47,319 bases of DNA. Origin: Leucogyrophana mollusca (Eukaryota > Basidiomycota > Agaricomycetes > Boletales). The position numbers were made by a program, and so were the translations under genes. Where the stretch lies: the NCBI GenBank assembly GCA_021014945.1, contig MU266549.1, forward strand, positions 1-47,319, in the 5' to 3' direction. Positions 23,742 to 33,299 of the stretch are shown piece after piece (the first letter of the stretch is position 1; every line of letters starts with the position of its first letter). Below the pieces are notes generated by a model, which searched no databases, had not been told where the DNA came from, and worked only from the letters and a program-made list of their open reading frames with translations.

Positions 23742-24980
23742 TCAAGTTAATGCAGGTTCAACGTCGCCTTGATCTGGATCTGTCCTGTAAACGAGCCCAC
23801 GGCGCCTCTTCGTTATTAGCGTTTCCTCAGGACTCTCAGGCTGCGCTCGTTTGGCTCTTGACCGGGTCAATGGCCTAGGCTCATCAGTATCTGATTCTGG
23901 AGGCTGGCAGTGGGAGATGCAAACGTGAGTTGGCGACATAACTTGACTGCGAACGAGCCTCACCTCACCTCTTCTTTACTATCTTCCAGCTCACTTAGTA
24001 CACTGACTTCCCTGTCCAACGTGCCAACCTCACTCCCGCTACCAATCTCTTCTTGCGTTGGCCTGTATTCCGTATCTTCGTCGTAATCGCCCTCGTCGTC
24101 AGAAACGATAAAACTGTCACGCTCGTACTCTTCGTCTGGGTCTGCGGAGCCTTCACGATCATCCCAAGGTCCAATAGCCTCACCAACAGGATTTTCAACG
24201 ACCGCAGGCCTTCGAGGGCGATACTCTCTCTTGTGGTTCTGTAGCCATGCTTCGTATCGATCGCGCAGGTCTTCAAGCCGAGGAAACTGTGAACGTGCAG
24301 AAATCAACGATGGTCCAAAGACAAGGGACTGATATCCGGCGACCCACCCATTTCTGAGTTTGGTTCTTAGGGTCGAAGTGGAAGCGCCGGAATTCTTTAC
24401 GCTGATACACGACATCAAAGCGTAGGTCTTTGTAACGCCTGCCGAACCAGATTGTCTCAGACCCAGGCGAGCGGCCTGGACGTAGAGATGCTTGGTAACG
24501 TTTGTTGGCTTTCACAAACCAGGGGTACTGGGTTCACGTGAGCTGACCACTACTAATTCTTCAACGTAAGATGGTGGGAAGACGCACCCAAACGTTGTCG
24601 GACTGTTGAACGTTTGCACACCACCATCGATAGCCGGATGGGACTTCGTCAAGCCTCTTGCCTTGGTGTTTGCCGGATGGCAGCCTCCACGCCCCGGGTT
24701 CACGGGTGCTGAGGAGGTGCTCCTCGTATTGGATATTAGCCTGAGTGAGGGGTGCGTACTGACAAAGACGTCAGCGGATGTTTGTGACCCATCATTTTTC
24801 ACCAACCCAGATATTTGTTTGGCGAAGGGGATGGACTCCCCAGTACCTCAGACCATCGGGCACACTGTCGAGACGTTTTCCTTTATGAACGCCGAATGGG
24901 AAGGGGTGTGCTCCTGGGTCGTTCTTTACTTTGGTTTCCTTTCGGTGTTCGTTAAGAATGGCTTCGTCGTTAGTTTGCAT
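23742..24980 (-). CDS. Module-array gene II: three-module protein with acidic/basic tail, 334 aa
   Basis: Five phase-0 exons fit: 24980-24807, 24758-24588, 24527-24348, 24286-23969, 23903-23742. Exons 1-3 are modules of 58, 57 and 60 codons, each ending in Trp: FPFGVHKGKRLDSVPDGLRYW; ANIQYEEHLLSTREPGAW with GKRLDEVPSGYRWW; and ANKRYQASLRPGRSPGSE with WFGRRYKDLRFDVV. Exon 4 holds the conserved RYEAWLQNHKREYRPRRPAV and an acidic region (DDEGDYDEDTEY). Exon 5 is short and basic, with PRPLTRSRAKR and KRRRG, which looks like a nuclear localisation signal. The first intron uses an unusual GTTGGT donor. I chose the ATG at 24980 because gene I has a Met at exactly the same distance from its first module. 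Function is unknown. A nuclear location is inferred. Confidence 0.75.
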
Positions 24981-25291
24981 ACTGTCGATCAGCTGATGTT
25001 TGTGGGAGTGCAGGTGTAAGGAGAGACAGACGCGTCGTCGCGTTCTTAATGAATCTATCACGTAAGTCACACAGCCTCTGGTGACTCGGTTTTAGTCATT
25101 ACGTCCCAAATGAGCGCAGAAGCCGAGGCGCTGAACCGCGGGTCGTAAAGTTGAACGTCAACGACCCAATTCCCGAAAGGTGAAGCTCTCTCTATAGTTC
25201 TCTAAGTCAGCGCGGAACCCGGATATGTCAAATGGTCGCCTACCTTCTTGGTTTCTCAGTCATCAAATGCAAAGAAACTTATCACCACACT
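24981..25291. promoter_or_regulatory. Upstream region of gene II with a hairpin
   Basis: This is the promoter side of gene II and the 3' flank of gene IV. At about 25139-25166 there is a nested inverted repeat: GGGTCGT pairs with ACGACCC around GTTGA/TCAAC. The block CACAGCCTCTGG near 25070 resembles sequence upstream of gene I (29046). Confidence 0.3.
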
Positions 25292-26021
25292 TCATAAAGA
25301 CCCTTCTCCTTCTACCAATCCCACAGGCAACGTCGCCCGTAACGTGCCTCGCAGTCCTCGTAGTCGGGGCAACCGCGCGTAAACGTCTAGCTCGGTGAGT
25401 GATCCAGGACTCGAGAATTTGTTCATATCTGTACTTTGCCAGTGCCATGTAGGGATAAAATTCGAGCTAAGTGGTGCAACTCCAGAGCGCTTATTCACCC
25501 AGAACTTTTCTGAGTTTATATGGGGCTCTGGAGGAAGAGATGCTTCGAACCGAGTGTTCGCATGGACGAACGGGGTAAACTAAGGAGACAGAACTTGTGG
25601 GCTAGTGCTCGTGAATGCGATGTCATGACAATGCTCACCTGAGATTGTGGTCGATCCTTGTGTACGGAGTGTATAGCCCACGCTCTGACTGCGTCGGGCA
25701 CTTCATCGAGCCATTTATTCTCATATTTGCTAAAGGGTATTCGATACGCCCCTGGTGCACGGGTGCGAAGAAGGAAATCTTCGTAGCGACTGTTCGCCAG
25801 ACAGAATTGTGAATACTGGTAAATGAAGGGTAGTCAGTATGTTGACGAGATTTCCGGTCCACTGTGCTCACCCACGAATATTTACTGTTTTCAGGTGTGG
25901 TCGCCCAATATCTATAACTGTCAGGAACATTTCTCAATAGCTGCCCGGCATGTACGCCGAACTGGAGCATATATGCCCCTGGAGCGTCTTGATTTGCGGA
26001 TTTGAGGGGAGATTCTGACAT
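25292..26021 (-). CDS. Module-array gene IV: two-module protein, 204 aa
   Basis: Three exons, 26021-25872, 25815-25639 and 25579-25292, give 204 aa. Module 1 reads DAPGAYMLQFGVHAG then NVPDSYRYW and ends with SW at the splice. Module 2 reads ANSRYEDFLLRTRAPGAY with FSKYENKWLDEVPD. Exon 3 begins HANTRFEASLPPEP, almost identical to gene V, then uses a different C-terminus rich in Leu and Arg (RLPRLRGLRGTLRATL). The shared nucleotide identity with gene V extends through introns and stops in the tail, so the tails were replaced after duplication. The Phe-Gly of FGKY is FS in module 2. Function is unknown. Confidence 0.65.
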
Positions 26022-26328
26022 GCTTTACTTTTGCGACTGAGGAGGAGTGCAAGTCTAAACATGCGGCAACATCGCGTTAATTATAAATAGCTGCATGTAC
26101 GTCACGTGCCTTTACATGAGGAGGCAAACACTGAAACAACAGAGAGGCTAAGTACTTACAAGTACGGGCTACTTGTACGTCCAACGCATACATGATACAA
26201 AAGCCAAAATAATATAGCAAGGATAACACATACACAATATGGTCGCGTTTCAGACAGAACTCATACACAGCATCGCTTGAAAAGACTTGATCTGCATAGG
26301 CAAAGGAACTTCCAGAATACCGTCTATT
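26022..26328 (-). promoter_or_regulatory. Shared promoter block upstream of gene IV
   Basis: This duplicates the block at 23430-23700, with small insertions including a repeated TACTTACAAGTAC stretch near 26153. It contains the TACGTCACGTG word near 26100. Confidence 0.4.
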
Positions 26329-27103
26329 CATCCTCGTTTGGCTCTTGACCAGGTTAGTGGCCTGGGCTCGTCAGCATCTGATTCTGGAGGCTAGCAGTGT
26401 GAGATACAAACGTGAGTTCGCGACATAACTTGACTGGGAACGGGCCTCACCTCTTCTCCACCATCTCCCAGCTCACCCACTACACTGACTTCCCTATCCA
26501 CCTCGTTCTCGCTTCCAATCTCTTCCTGCGTTGGCCTGTATTCTGTATCTTCGTCGTAGACTTTCTGGTGGTCCTTCGTCTCAGAGCCCGCGAGTGGCCT
26601 GGACGAAGAGACGCTTGGTAACGATTGTTGGCTTTCACAAACCAGGGGTACTGAGTTCACGTGAACTGGCTATATACCGATTCTTCAACGTAAGATGGTG
26701 GGAAGACGTACCCAACTATTGTCGGACCGTTGAACATTCGCACACCACCGTCGATAGCCGTTCGGAACTTCGTCAAGCCTCTTGCCTCGGTGTTGGCCAA
26801 ATCGCAACTTCCACGCCTCGGGTTCACAGGTACTGAAGAGGTGCTCCTCGTATTGGATATTAGCCTGAGTGAGGGCTGCGTACTGACAAAGACGTCAGTG
26901 GATGTATGTGACACATTGTTTTTACTGACCCAGATAGCTGCCTGGCGAAGGGGATGGACTGCCCAGTACCTCATCCCATCGGGTACACTGTCGAGACGTT
27001 TCCCTTTATAAACGCCGACTGGGAAGGGGTATGCTCCTGGGTCGTTCTCTAGTTCGGTTCCCTTTCGGTGCTCGTTGAGATGGGCTTCGTCGTTAGTTTG
27101 CAT
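26329..27103 (-). pseudogene. Module-array gene III: broken copy of gene II
   Basis: Exons 1 and 2 (27103-26930 and 26882-26712) are intact modules of 58 and 57 codons, with VPDGMRYW and GKRLDEVPNGYRRW, although FPFG has become FPVG. In exon 3 (from 26650) the frame matches gene II to RYQASLRPG, then loses two bases. An internal deletion also removes the rest of module 3, the following intron and the first part of exon 4. The remaining DEDTEYRPTQEEIG and PPESDADEPRPLT segments persist downstream out of frame. The shifted frame stops at 26480-26478 region (TAG ending at 26480). A two-module truncated protein of about 171 aa could still be made, so expression is not excluded. Confidence 0.7.
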
Positions 27104-27465
27104 ACTCTCGATCAATTGACGTTTGTGGGAGTGCAGGTGTACGAATATTGAGTTGTGGTGGGGCACCTCTGAAGGCGTTTCCGGCGTTTGCCGAATGCTG
27201 GAGAGTACGGCAGAGTCTGACGAGGGTCACTGACGGTGATGCATATTGCAAATACAGTCGGTGCGCCCCAGCAACAGCAAGTAGATATCGACAGGCTGAT
27301 CGTAATCAACACACCTGCCCTCGTATCCACAATGCGTGCACAAAAGAACTGAAAGAACTCCCAGGACGACATCCCAGTTTACTGTCTAAGGTGGCTCAAA
27401 AACTGGTGAGCTTGATGATTCACCACCTGCTCGGGTAAATCCCATAAATCACGTACTTTCTGCTC
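27104..27465. other. Spacer between module genes I and III
   Basis: About 360 bases with no gene. It contains the upstream region of gene III, homologous to that of gene II only near the start (HLHSHK-like codons), and the 3' flank of gene I. Confidence 0.4.
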
Positions 27466-28966
27466 TCACTCTTTGGTGCCACGCTGTCGCTTTCGGGTCT
27501 TCCCGGTCACGATTTCAACTTCACTTTCGTCGGAATCAGAATCGATTCTGCGCGCGTTCCTATAGCGTTTGTTTGCTGTCGGTGATTGCTGTTCGACTCT
27601 GCCTGCATCCTTGGCGACCCCCCGGCGAGCGGCTCTCGCTGCTGACCGCGTTAGTGGTCTGCTGACATCTGATTCTTCGCATGGCTGCCGACATAAAGCA
27701 TGCATGCGCGGTGGTGAGCACCCTTTCTAATGTAGTCGGAAGTAAGGTTACCTGATCGGGGGTCACTTCCCTGCGTCTACGGCGTCTTGGTGTTTGTTCC
27801 TCAGTTCTCTCCGCGGCCTTGCGGGACCGTCGGGAGGTTTTTCTCGCTCTCGCCAACTCGGTCAGCGGCTTGTCATCATCCGAGTCCGGGGGCTAATGGT
27901 AACAGGAATATGATGCGAGCTCCCTCCGGATTTCAACTGAGGGACTTACCTCTTCCCCAGTATTCTCATCTTCCTCGGCGCCGATTTCTTCCTTGGTTGG
28001 CTTATAATCAATATCATCGCCATCATCCATCCCGTCGTCACCCATATTCTCGCTGCCATCACTCTCCATCTCAATTGATTCGTCATCAGACGCAAGCCAG
28101 CTGTCTCGTTCATATTCTTCGTCTGAGGCTGCGGAACCTTCACCATCATCCCAGGGGCCAATGGCTTCGCCAACCGGATTTTCAATGACCGCAGGCCTTC
28201 GAGGGCGATACTCTCTCCTGTGGTTCTGGAGCCATGCTTCGTATCGATCGTAGAGATCAACAAGTCTTGGGTACTGTTTATATGCATGAGAATGAGCCAG
28301 AATCCGACGGATCCGTTCCTGCACACATACCCACGAGGTGATTTCTCTGCCGGGGCTGAAGCAAAAGCGCATGAATCCGGGGCGCTGATACACCGCATCG
28401 AAGCGATATCCTCTGTAGCGCTTGCCGAACCAGATGATCTCGGAGCCGGGAGAGCGGTCGGGATTAAGAGACGCCTGGTAACGTCTGTTTGCTCCAACGA
28501 GGCAGGAGTGCTATACGCACGTGAGTATGACTGCTACAGTACACAGTTCAAGGCAAATAGGGGGAAGACTTGCCCAGGAGTTGCTGGCGTACTTGATGTT
28601 AACCATGCACCATCGGTAGTCGTCGGGTATTTGGTCAAGCCGTTGTCCTTTGTATTTGCCAAACGGTAAGGTCCACTCCCCTGGTTTACGGGTGCTGCTG
28701 AGATGCTCTTCGTATCGGCGATTGGCTTCCACGAGCGCCATGTACTATGCATTAGATTTAGCATATGGTGGCTACACGATTTGTGCACAGACCCAGCTGC
28801 GTTCCTCACGATCGGGATGGACTGCCCAATATCTGAGACCATCGGGCACCGTGTCAAGCCGCTCTCCGGCATGGACGCCGAACGGAAATGGATACGCTCC
28901 CGGATCCTCTTTTTCTTCGTTTTCTTCGCGATGTCTGTCTGGTTGGGCTCCGTCGCTGTACAACAT
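27466..28966 (-). CDS. Module-array gene I: three-module protein with acidic middle and basic tail, 402 aa
   Basis: Six phase-0 exons: 28966-28793, 28744-28574, 28510-28331, 28273-27950, 27892-27752, 27684-27466. The three modules (58, 57 and 60 codons, the same sizes as gene II) each end in Trp: PFPFGVHAGERLDTVPDGL; PFGKYKGQRLDQIPDDY; and IIWFGKRYRGYRFDAVYQR. Module 2 is the best match to the FGKYKG..LD.IPDDY.W signature. Exon 4 has RYEAWLQNHRREYRPRRP followed by a strongly acidic run with GDDGMDDGDDIDY. Exons 5 and 6 are two related basic tails (KPLTELARARKTSRRSRK and RPLTRSAARAARRG), where gene II has one. Intron 2 has a GC donor (GCAAGT). The ATG at 28966 is the first in frame and aligns with gene II. 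A DNA- or chromatin-associated role is only a guess from composition. Confidence 0.75.
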
Positions 28967-29318
28967 TTTGTTTGTCCTTCGGTGGTGGATAAGTAGGAGC
29001 TTAAGGCGAGACACATCCAGAGCACGTCGCTAATGAGCTCACGTGCGTTGCACAGCCTCACAAATAGCAAGACAGGCTCGATTCTCCTCGATTTTCAAAC
29101 TCTCTTCTGCGCGTCATTGTGCGTGGACTACCAGCAGCTTCTCAATTCAATAAGCCCAAACCAACACTTTGTTCACCCGAGTACCCGTGAAACGAAACAA
29201 GAACCCCAGCCTACGATTATGGCGATATACCTTCCAGGACCCTCTCGCTTTAGTGTCCTTCTCACTCTAACTTAAACGAACTCGCCCCGCGAGACCGATT
29301 AGATGACAGCTTCTAACA
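28967..29318 (-). promoter_or_regulatory. Promoter region of module gene I
   Basis: The segment 29005-29060 contains an E-box-like CACGTG and recurs at 32678-32745 without an attached gene. The remainder to 29318 has no coding signal and also cont­ains the 3' flank of the cyanovirin-type gene. Confidence 0.4.
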
Positions 29319-29801
29319 TTAACACGAGAGGGCACCATTAGTGTTGCTGATACAAGTGTCTGTGTGGCAACGAAATGAATATCCAGACACGTCGAAGGCA
29401 GCCTTGCACTCACTCAAGTCGATGAGACTGGCAGGGTCGCCGCCGCTCCCATTTTTGCAGTCGCACAACAAGTAGGTGGTTCCGCTTTCAAGTGAGCAGT
29501 CGGTGCACGAGCCGGTGTAACCACCCCTACAAAAGTATTCAGAACCGACAACGGTGGACGAGAAGCTCGAAGCAACTCACCCAGAAGCACATGAAAGGTT
29601 GCCGTCGTAGTTTGCGACACAGTTGGCGGTATCGAGCGCGCTTTCAGCGTAATTGCCACTCTCTGAGCGGCAGTCGGCGTATAAAATGGAGCCCGACAGG
29701 CTGATGCTCTTGCAGGACGCGCTAAAATCGGACGCGACGGCGCTGGATGCGCCGAAGAGCACGAGACAACTAGCGAGGAGTTGGAGCGAAGTGAATTGCA
29801 T
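29319..29801 (-). CDS. Secreted cyanovirin-N-type (CVNH) protein 1, 124 aa
   Basis: Three exons, 29801-29581, 29526-29414 and 29359-29319 (221, 113 and 41 nt), encode 124 aa. The first ~24 residues are a signal peptide (LQLLASCLVLFGASSAVAS). The mature part shows the CVNH pattern: FSASCKSISLSGSILYADC, NCVANYDGNLSC, then a second half with TDCSLESGTTYLLCDCKN, GDPASLIDL and a final NTNGALSC. The paired Cys and the two-fold repeat are as expected for the family, many members of which bind mannose-rich glycans. Fungal CVNH proteins are small and often secreted. The sugar-binding residues cannot be judged without alignment. TATATAA lies 66 bp upstream. Confidence 0.85.
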
Positions 29802-29866
29802 GTGAGCTGTGAGTTTTTTTCTGAGTGGATGTTTGTTTTCTGAGTGGATGTCTCTGATACTCTCAC

Positions 29867-29873
29867 TTATATA
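29867..29873 (-). promoter_or_regulatory. TATATAA box of CVNH gene 1
   Basis: TATATAA on the minus strand, 66 bases upstream of the ATG at 29801. Confidence 0.6.
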
Positions 29874-30957
29874 ACGAACTTGAGCCAGGGAAGATACAGC
29901 CGGCCAACGACATGAATACCGGACTACACACTGCCATTGATATTTCGATAGCTGAGGCAAGATACGCAACTACTGTCAACGCATAAAGATCAAGGCGATG
30001 CGAAGAAACCAGACCACATGCTCTTGCGATACTCATGACAAGAGTATGATTGGATACATAGTAAGTAACTACGCAGAACAGTCTATCAGCGCCCGATGTC
30101 AAGGGGTAATCTAAAACGGATTCAGTCCGTCGACGACACCTCAAGGCACGTGAAATTGCGAACATTCAATCTTCGGGTCCGCCAGACGACGAGCGAGCGA
30201 AAAGGTCCTTCAAGGCTGTCAACACAGCGACCAGGTCCGCAAGCATGAGAAGTATGCTCTTTGAAAGATCTCAGACGCAGGCATCAGCTTTCGTTGGCCG
30301 GGAGATGAGCGTCTAGGGTGTGTTTCAAAGTATCATTCATCTGGAATGAGGCGCAGGCCGATGATTTGAATGTATGGAATGTTAGGAAGGCCAACTCTGA
30401 TAGGCCATGCCTGCATCTTAATCCTGGCTCGAAATCGACAAGGCATGGCCTGGCAGCGGACATTGCAGTACCCCGATAGTCACTCGAGCCCTTCCGATGC
30501 CTGCTTAATGTTACCATGGTCATAGCTTTGGGATTCAGCTTTCAGGCGACATGTACTGATGCCTGGGGTCGGTCGGTAAGCACAACCTGGTTTCACGTTA
30601 GGTTTCGTATCAATGTTCAATTGTGCGGACATATTTCGGCTAACGTGCGTCTTTCTCGTTTATCACTGGACTGGGCGTTAAGCGTGCATGCAGCAAAGCG
30701 ACGACACGCTCGACGAGCCCACCATTGGTTTGGATATCAATCTCACAGCGTTCATAACTCACTTTCGAGGTTTGACATATCACTACGCAGTTCCTTACGC
30801 GTCCTCAGGCTTTCATTCCATGATGGGAGCTAGGTAGATATCCCCTCTTTCTTGATCATATCACAACCATATCATTGCAAGCAGTGCTCTGGCTACAGGA
30901 CTGTCGGGGTCCTTGTTATTCGCCAAGGTGAGTACATGCCCCCACCCCAAGGATATG

Positions 30958-30963
30958 TATAAA
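30958..30963 (+). promoter_or_regulatory. TATAAA box of CVNH gene 2
   Basis: TATAAA lies about 60 bases upstream of the ATG at 31022. The distance is nearly the same as in the paralogue. Confidence 0.65.
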
Positions 30964-31021
30964 GGCGACTGGGTCGCCCCTAGTTCTCTCAACAAAAACG
31001 TCACACAAACAGTACTTCAGC

Positions 31022-31505
31022 ATGCATTTTACTCTTCTCCCTATTCTCACCAGCGGCTTCCTTCTCTTTGCTGCGTCTGGTGCTCGCGCTTCAGGTTTCG
31101 CTAGCACCTGTAACAATATCGCCTTGAGTGGTACAACATTGTCCGCGGAATGCGGCAATGGCCACGGCGAGTCGTTCCAGGCATCCATCAACACCGATGA
31201 CTGCATTGCCAACTATGGAGGATCCCTCACGTGTGCACCGAAGTAAGCTGTCTCCCGCTCTTACCAGCCGTGGTGCGTATCACTCAACCACAATGAACAG
31301 CGGCGGTTATAGCGCCTCGTGCAACACCTGCTTCATTGAGCCCGGGACGACAGATATGTTGTGCGACTGCAGAAATGGGTCGGGCGGCACTCCTGCTAGC
31401 CTGATCGACTTGAGTAGGTCACGAACGCGCCTTTGCTAACCAACGCTGATTATCGTCACTGCAGACTCGTGTTTCACTAACACGTTTGGCAGCCTCTCGT
31501 GCTGA
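31022..31505 (+). CDS. Secreted cyanovirin-N-type (CVNH) protein 2, 124 aa
   Basis: Exons 31022-31242, 31301-31413 and 31465-31505 have exactly the same lengths (221, 113, 41 nt) and phases as the paralogue at 29319-29801, and the protein is also 124 aa. It has a signal peptide (LLPILTSGFLLFAASGARAS), then FASTCNNIALSGTTLSAEC, DDCIANYGGSLTC, the second-half CNTCFIEPGTTDMLCDCRN, GTPASLIDL and CFTNTFGSLSC. The two genes are clearly an inverted duplication and both appear functional. A role in carbohydrate binding or in defence is family knowledge, not shown here. Confidence 0.87.
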
Positions 31506-33299
31506 ACGTAAACCCATGACCCGCTGTTAATGTCGGAGTCATCAGCATCAGCGGGATAAGATAATTAGAATGACTATTTTATATTCGGGCATCAGATGGA
31601 AGCAGTGGATCGATGCTACTTGTTGTCTTTCTTACAGGGGCTTATTGGGAATATAGATTTCATTGTCCTTGAGGTTCTTGTTGAAAATTTGACTGATCGG
31701 ATTCGTGCATGTAGTGGTGCCAAACCCTGTCCACAAGCCAGGCGGGTGCTATGGTGGTCGTCCTTAGTCTTCAAATTCAACAATACTGGCTTACAAGGCA
31801 CCACAGCCGCAGATTCCATCATGTCTCTCCAAAGTTCCACGCGAGTGATCAGAAGCCAGTGAGTTCAATTCATTATACGACAAATTCACATGGAAGATAT
31901 GTACCAACTAGCTTCTCGAAGCGTCCTTGGGCAAACTTCATGCGATTGTGATGAAAGTGTTCTTGAATTCAAAGCAAGGAAATAGTGCTCCTTGAAACAA
32001 AGTGTTTCTGGCGCCTGGGTCGGGATGCCCACCCTAAGCAAGCACATGTGGGTCAACGTGAAGATGCCTTTGCCTTTGTCCTTATACTCCAGAATCTAGA
32101 CCGTGAAGCTTTGATATTAGCCACCCGGTAGGATAGCTGCGTCCCGAGGACCTGCATAGAGGACCGAGCCAAGCTCTTGAGCTGGGTCGGGGTGGATCCC
32201 GTTACTGTCGCAGTTGTTGACTGCGAGGGCAATGTCAAGCCGAATTTTCCTGTGGATGTACGAGTGGGCCATGTGTGGGGCAGTAGGGCAGACGATTTAT
32301 AGGTGAGATGACTTGGGCTGTCACGTCTTTACCTGCTGTCAGGACTCCATTGGTTGGATAACCTGGTAATTAGCTGACCAGCGCCTAGGGAGGCTGTGAC
32401 CAGTAATGCGAAGGAGTGAGAAATTACATGACTCGGGCAGGCGAGTCGAGTCGGTAGGGAGTATTCTAGAGACTGGTGACTGGGATTGCAGTGAGACCTG
32501 TTGACCCACCCAACTTCCTGATCGACTGCAGTCGGCGAGCAGCGAGGAGGTTGTGATTCTGCCTATCCTGTATTGAGTGCCTTGGCTCGCTGTGGGGACT
32601 TACATTAATTCATTGCGCCATCAAAATGCATATCTGCCACACTCGCTGACTTCGATCAAACGTTCGACGTGGCCTCGGGTGAGACACATCCAGCGCGCCG
32701 CGAAGATTGAGCATTTGCGCTCACGTGCATTGCACAGCCTCATGCATACTTGGCCACGAATTGGACTCGACTTGTTCTGAGCGGTGTTCGAGTGTGTGGA
32801 CTCACCTGTGCGAAGCTCCCTTTGGCCTGAGTCCTATTTCCTATACATGTTTCCGAACAGACACGATTTGCTGTAGAATTGCAACCCATTGCCTTGGCGA
32901 GCGACCCGGTTTGGTGGAAATTCGAATGCTTCCAACGAGCGAGGATACACGCCAGCTCGGGGTTAGGACGTCGATTTCCATGGGGGCGTCTCTGGTGGCT
33001 TCTGAATGATATGCAGGTGTCTCCAAGGTGTCTCCTCGCAGTCGCCCAGAATCTTCGGATATGATCTGCGAGACCCCCCGCGCTGCAGAAAATACACGAT
33101 TCGTTGTTGCGTTGGCCAGTTGCAACGTACTTCAGCCACCTTTCCTATCCTCCATCCCTTTGTTTCACTTCTCAGGTTCAATCACGATCGTCATAGGATA
33201 GGAACCAAACCGGTACGCTCTGCTCCAAAAAGTCTCTTGCATTCTCCCTTCTCGTCACGCTTGCTACGCAAAACATCCACCGCGGCGGCGTTTCTCCCG
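31506..33299. other. Gene-poor region with scattered fragments
   Basis: The minus strand at about 32250-32120 reads KIRLDIALAVNNCDSNGIHP followed by a few more plausible residues and a stop. It looks like an isolated exon or relic I cannot place. The segment 32678-32745 duplicates the upstream region of module gene I. No complete gene is visible. Confidence 0.35.
32678..32745 (-). repeat. Orphan copy of the module gene I promoter segment
   Basis: The words GAGACACATCCAG, GCTCACGTGC and TTGCACAGCCTCA occur in the same order and spacing class as at 29007-29056. No module exon follows on the minus strand. Confidence 0.55.

Larger units (their letters stand above)
29802..31021. other. Divergent intergenic region between the two CVNH genes
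   Basis: About 1.2 kb separates the head-to-head start codons. Each side has its own TATA box. Near 29816-29850 the leader of CVNH 1 carries a tandem duplication of the word TTTTCTGAGTGGATGT. The frame at 30516-30833 (+) has no motifs and is not called. Confidence 0.4.
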
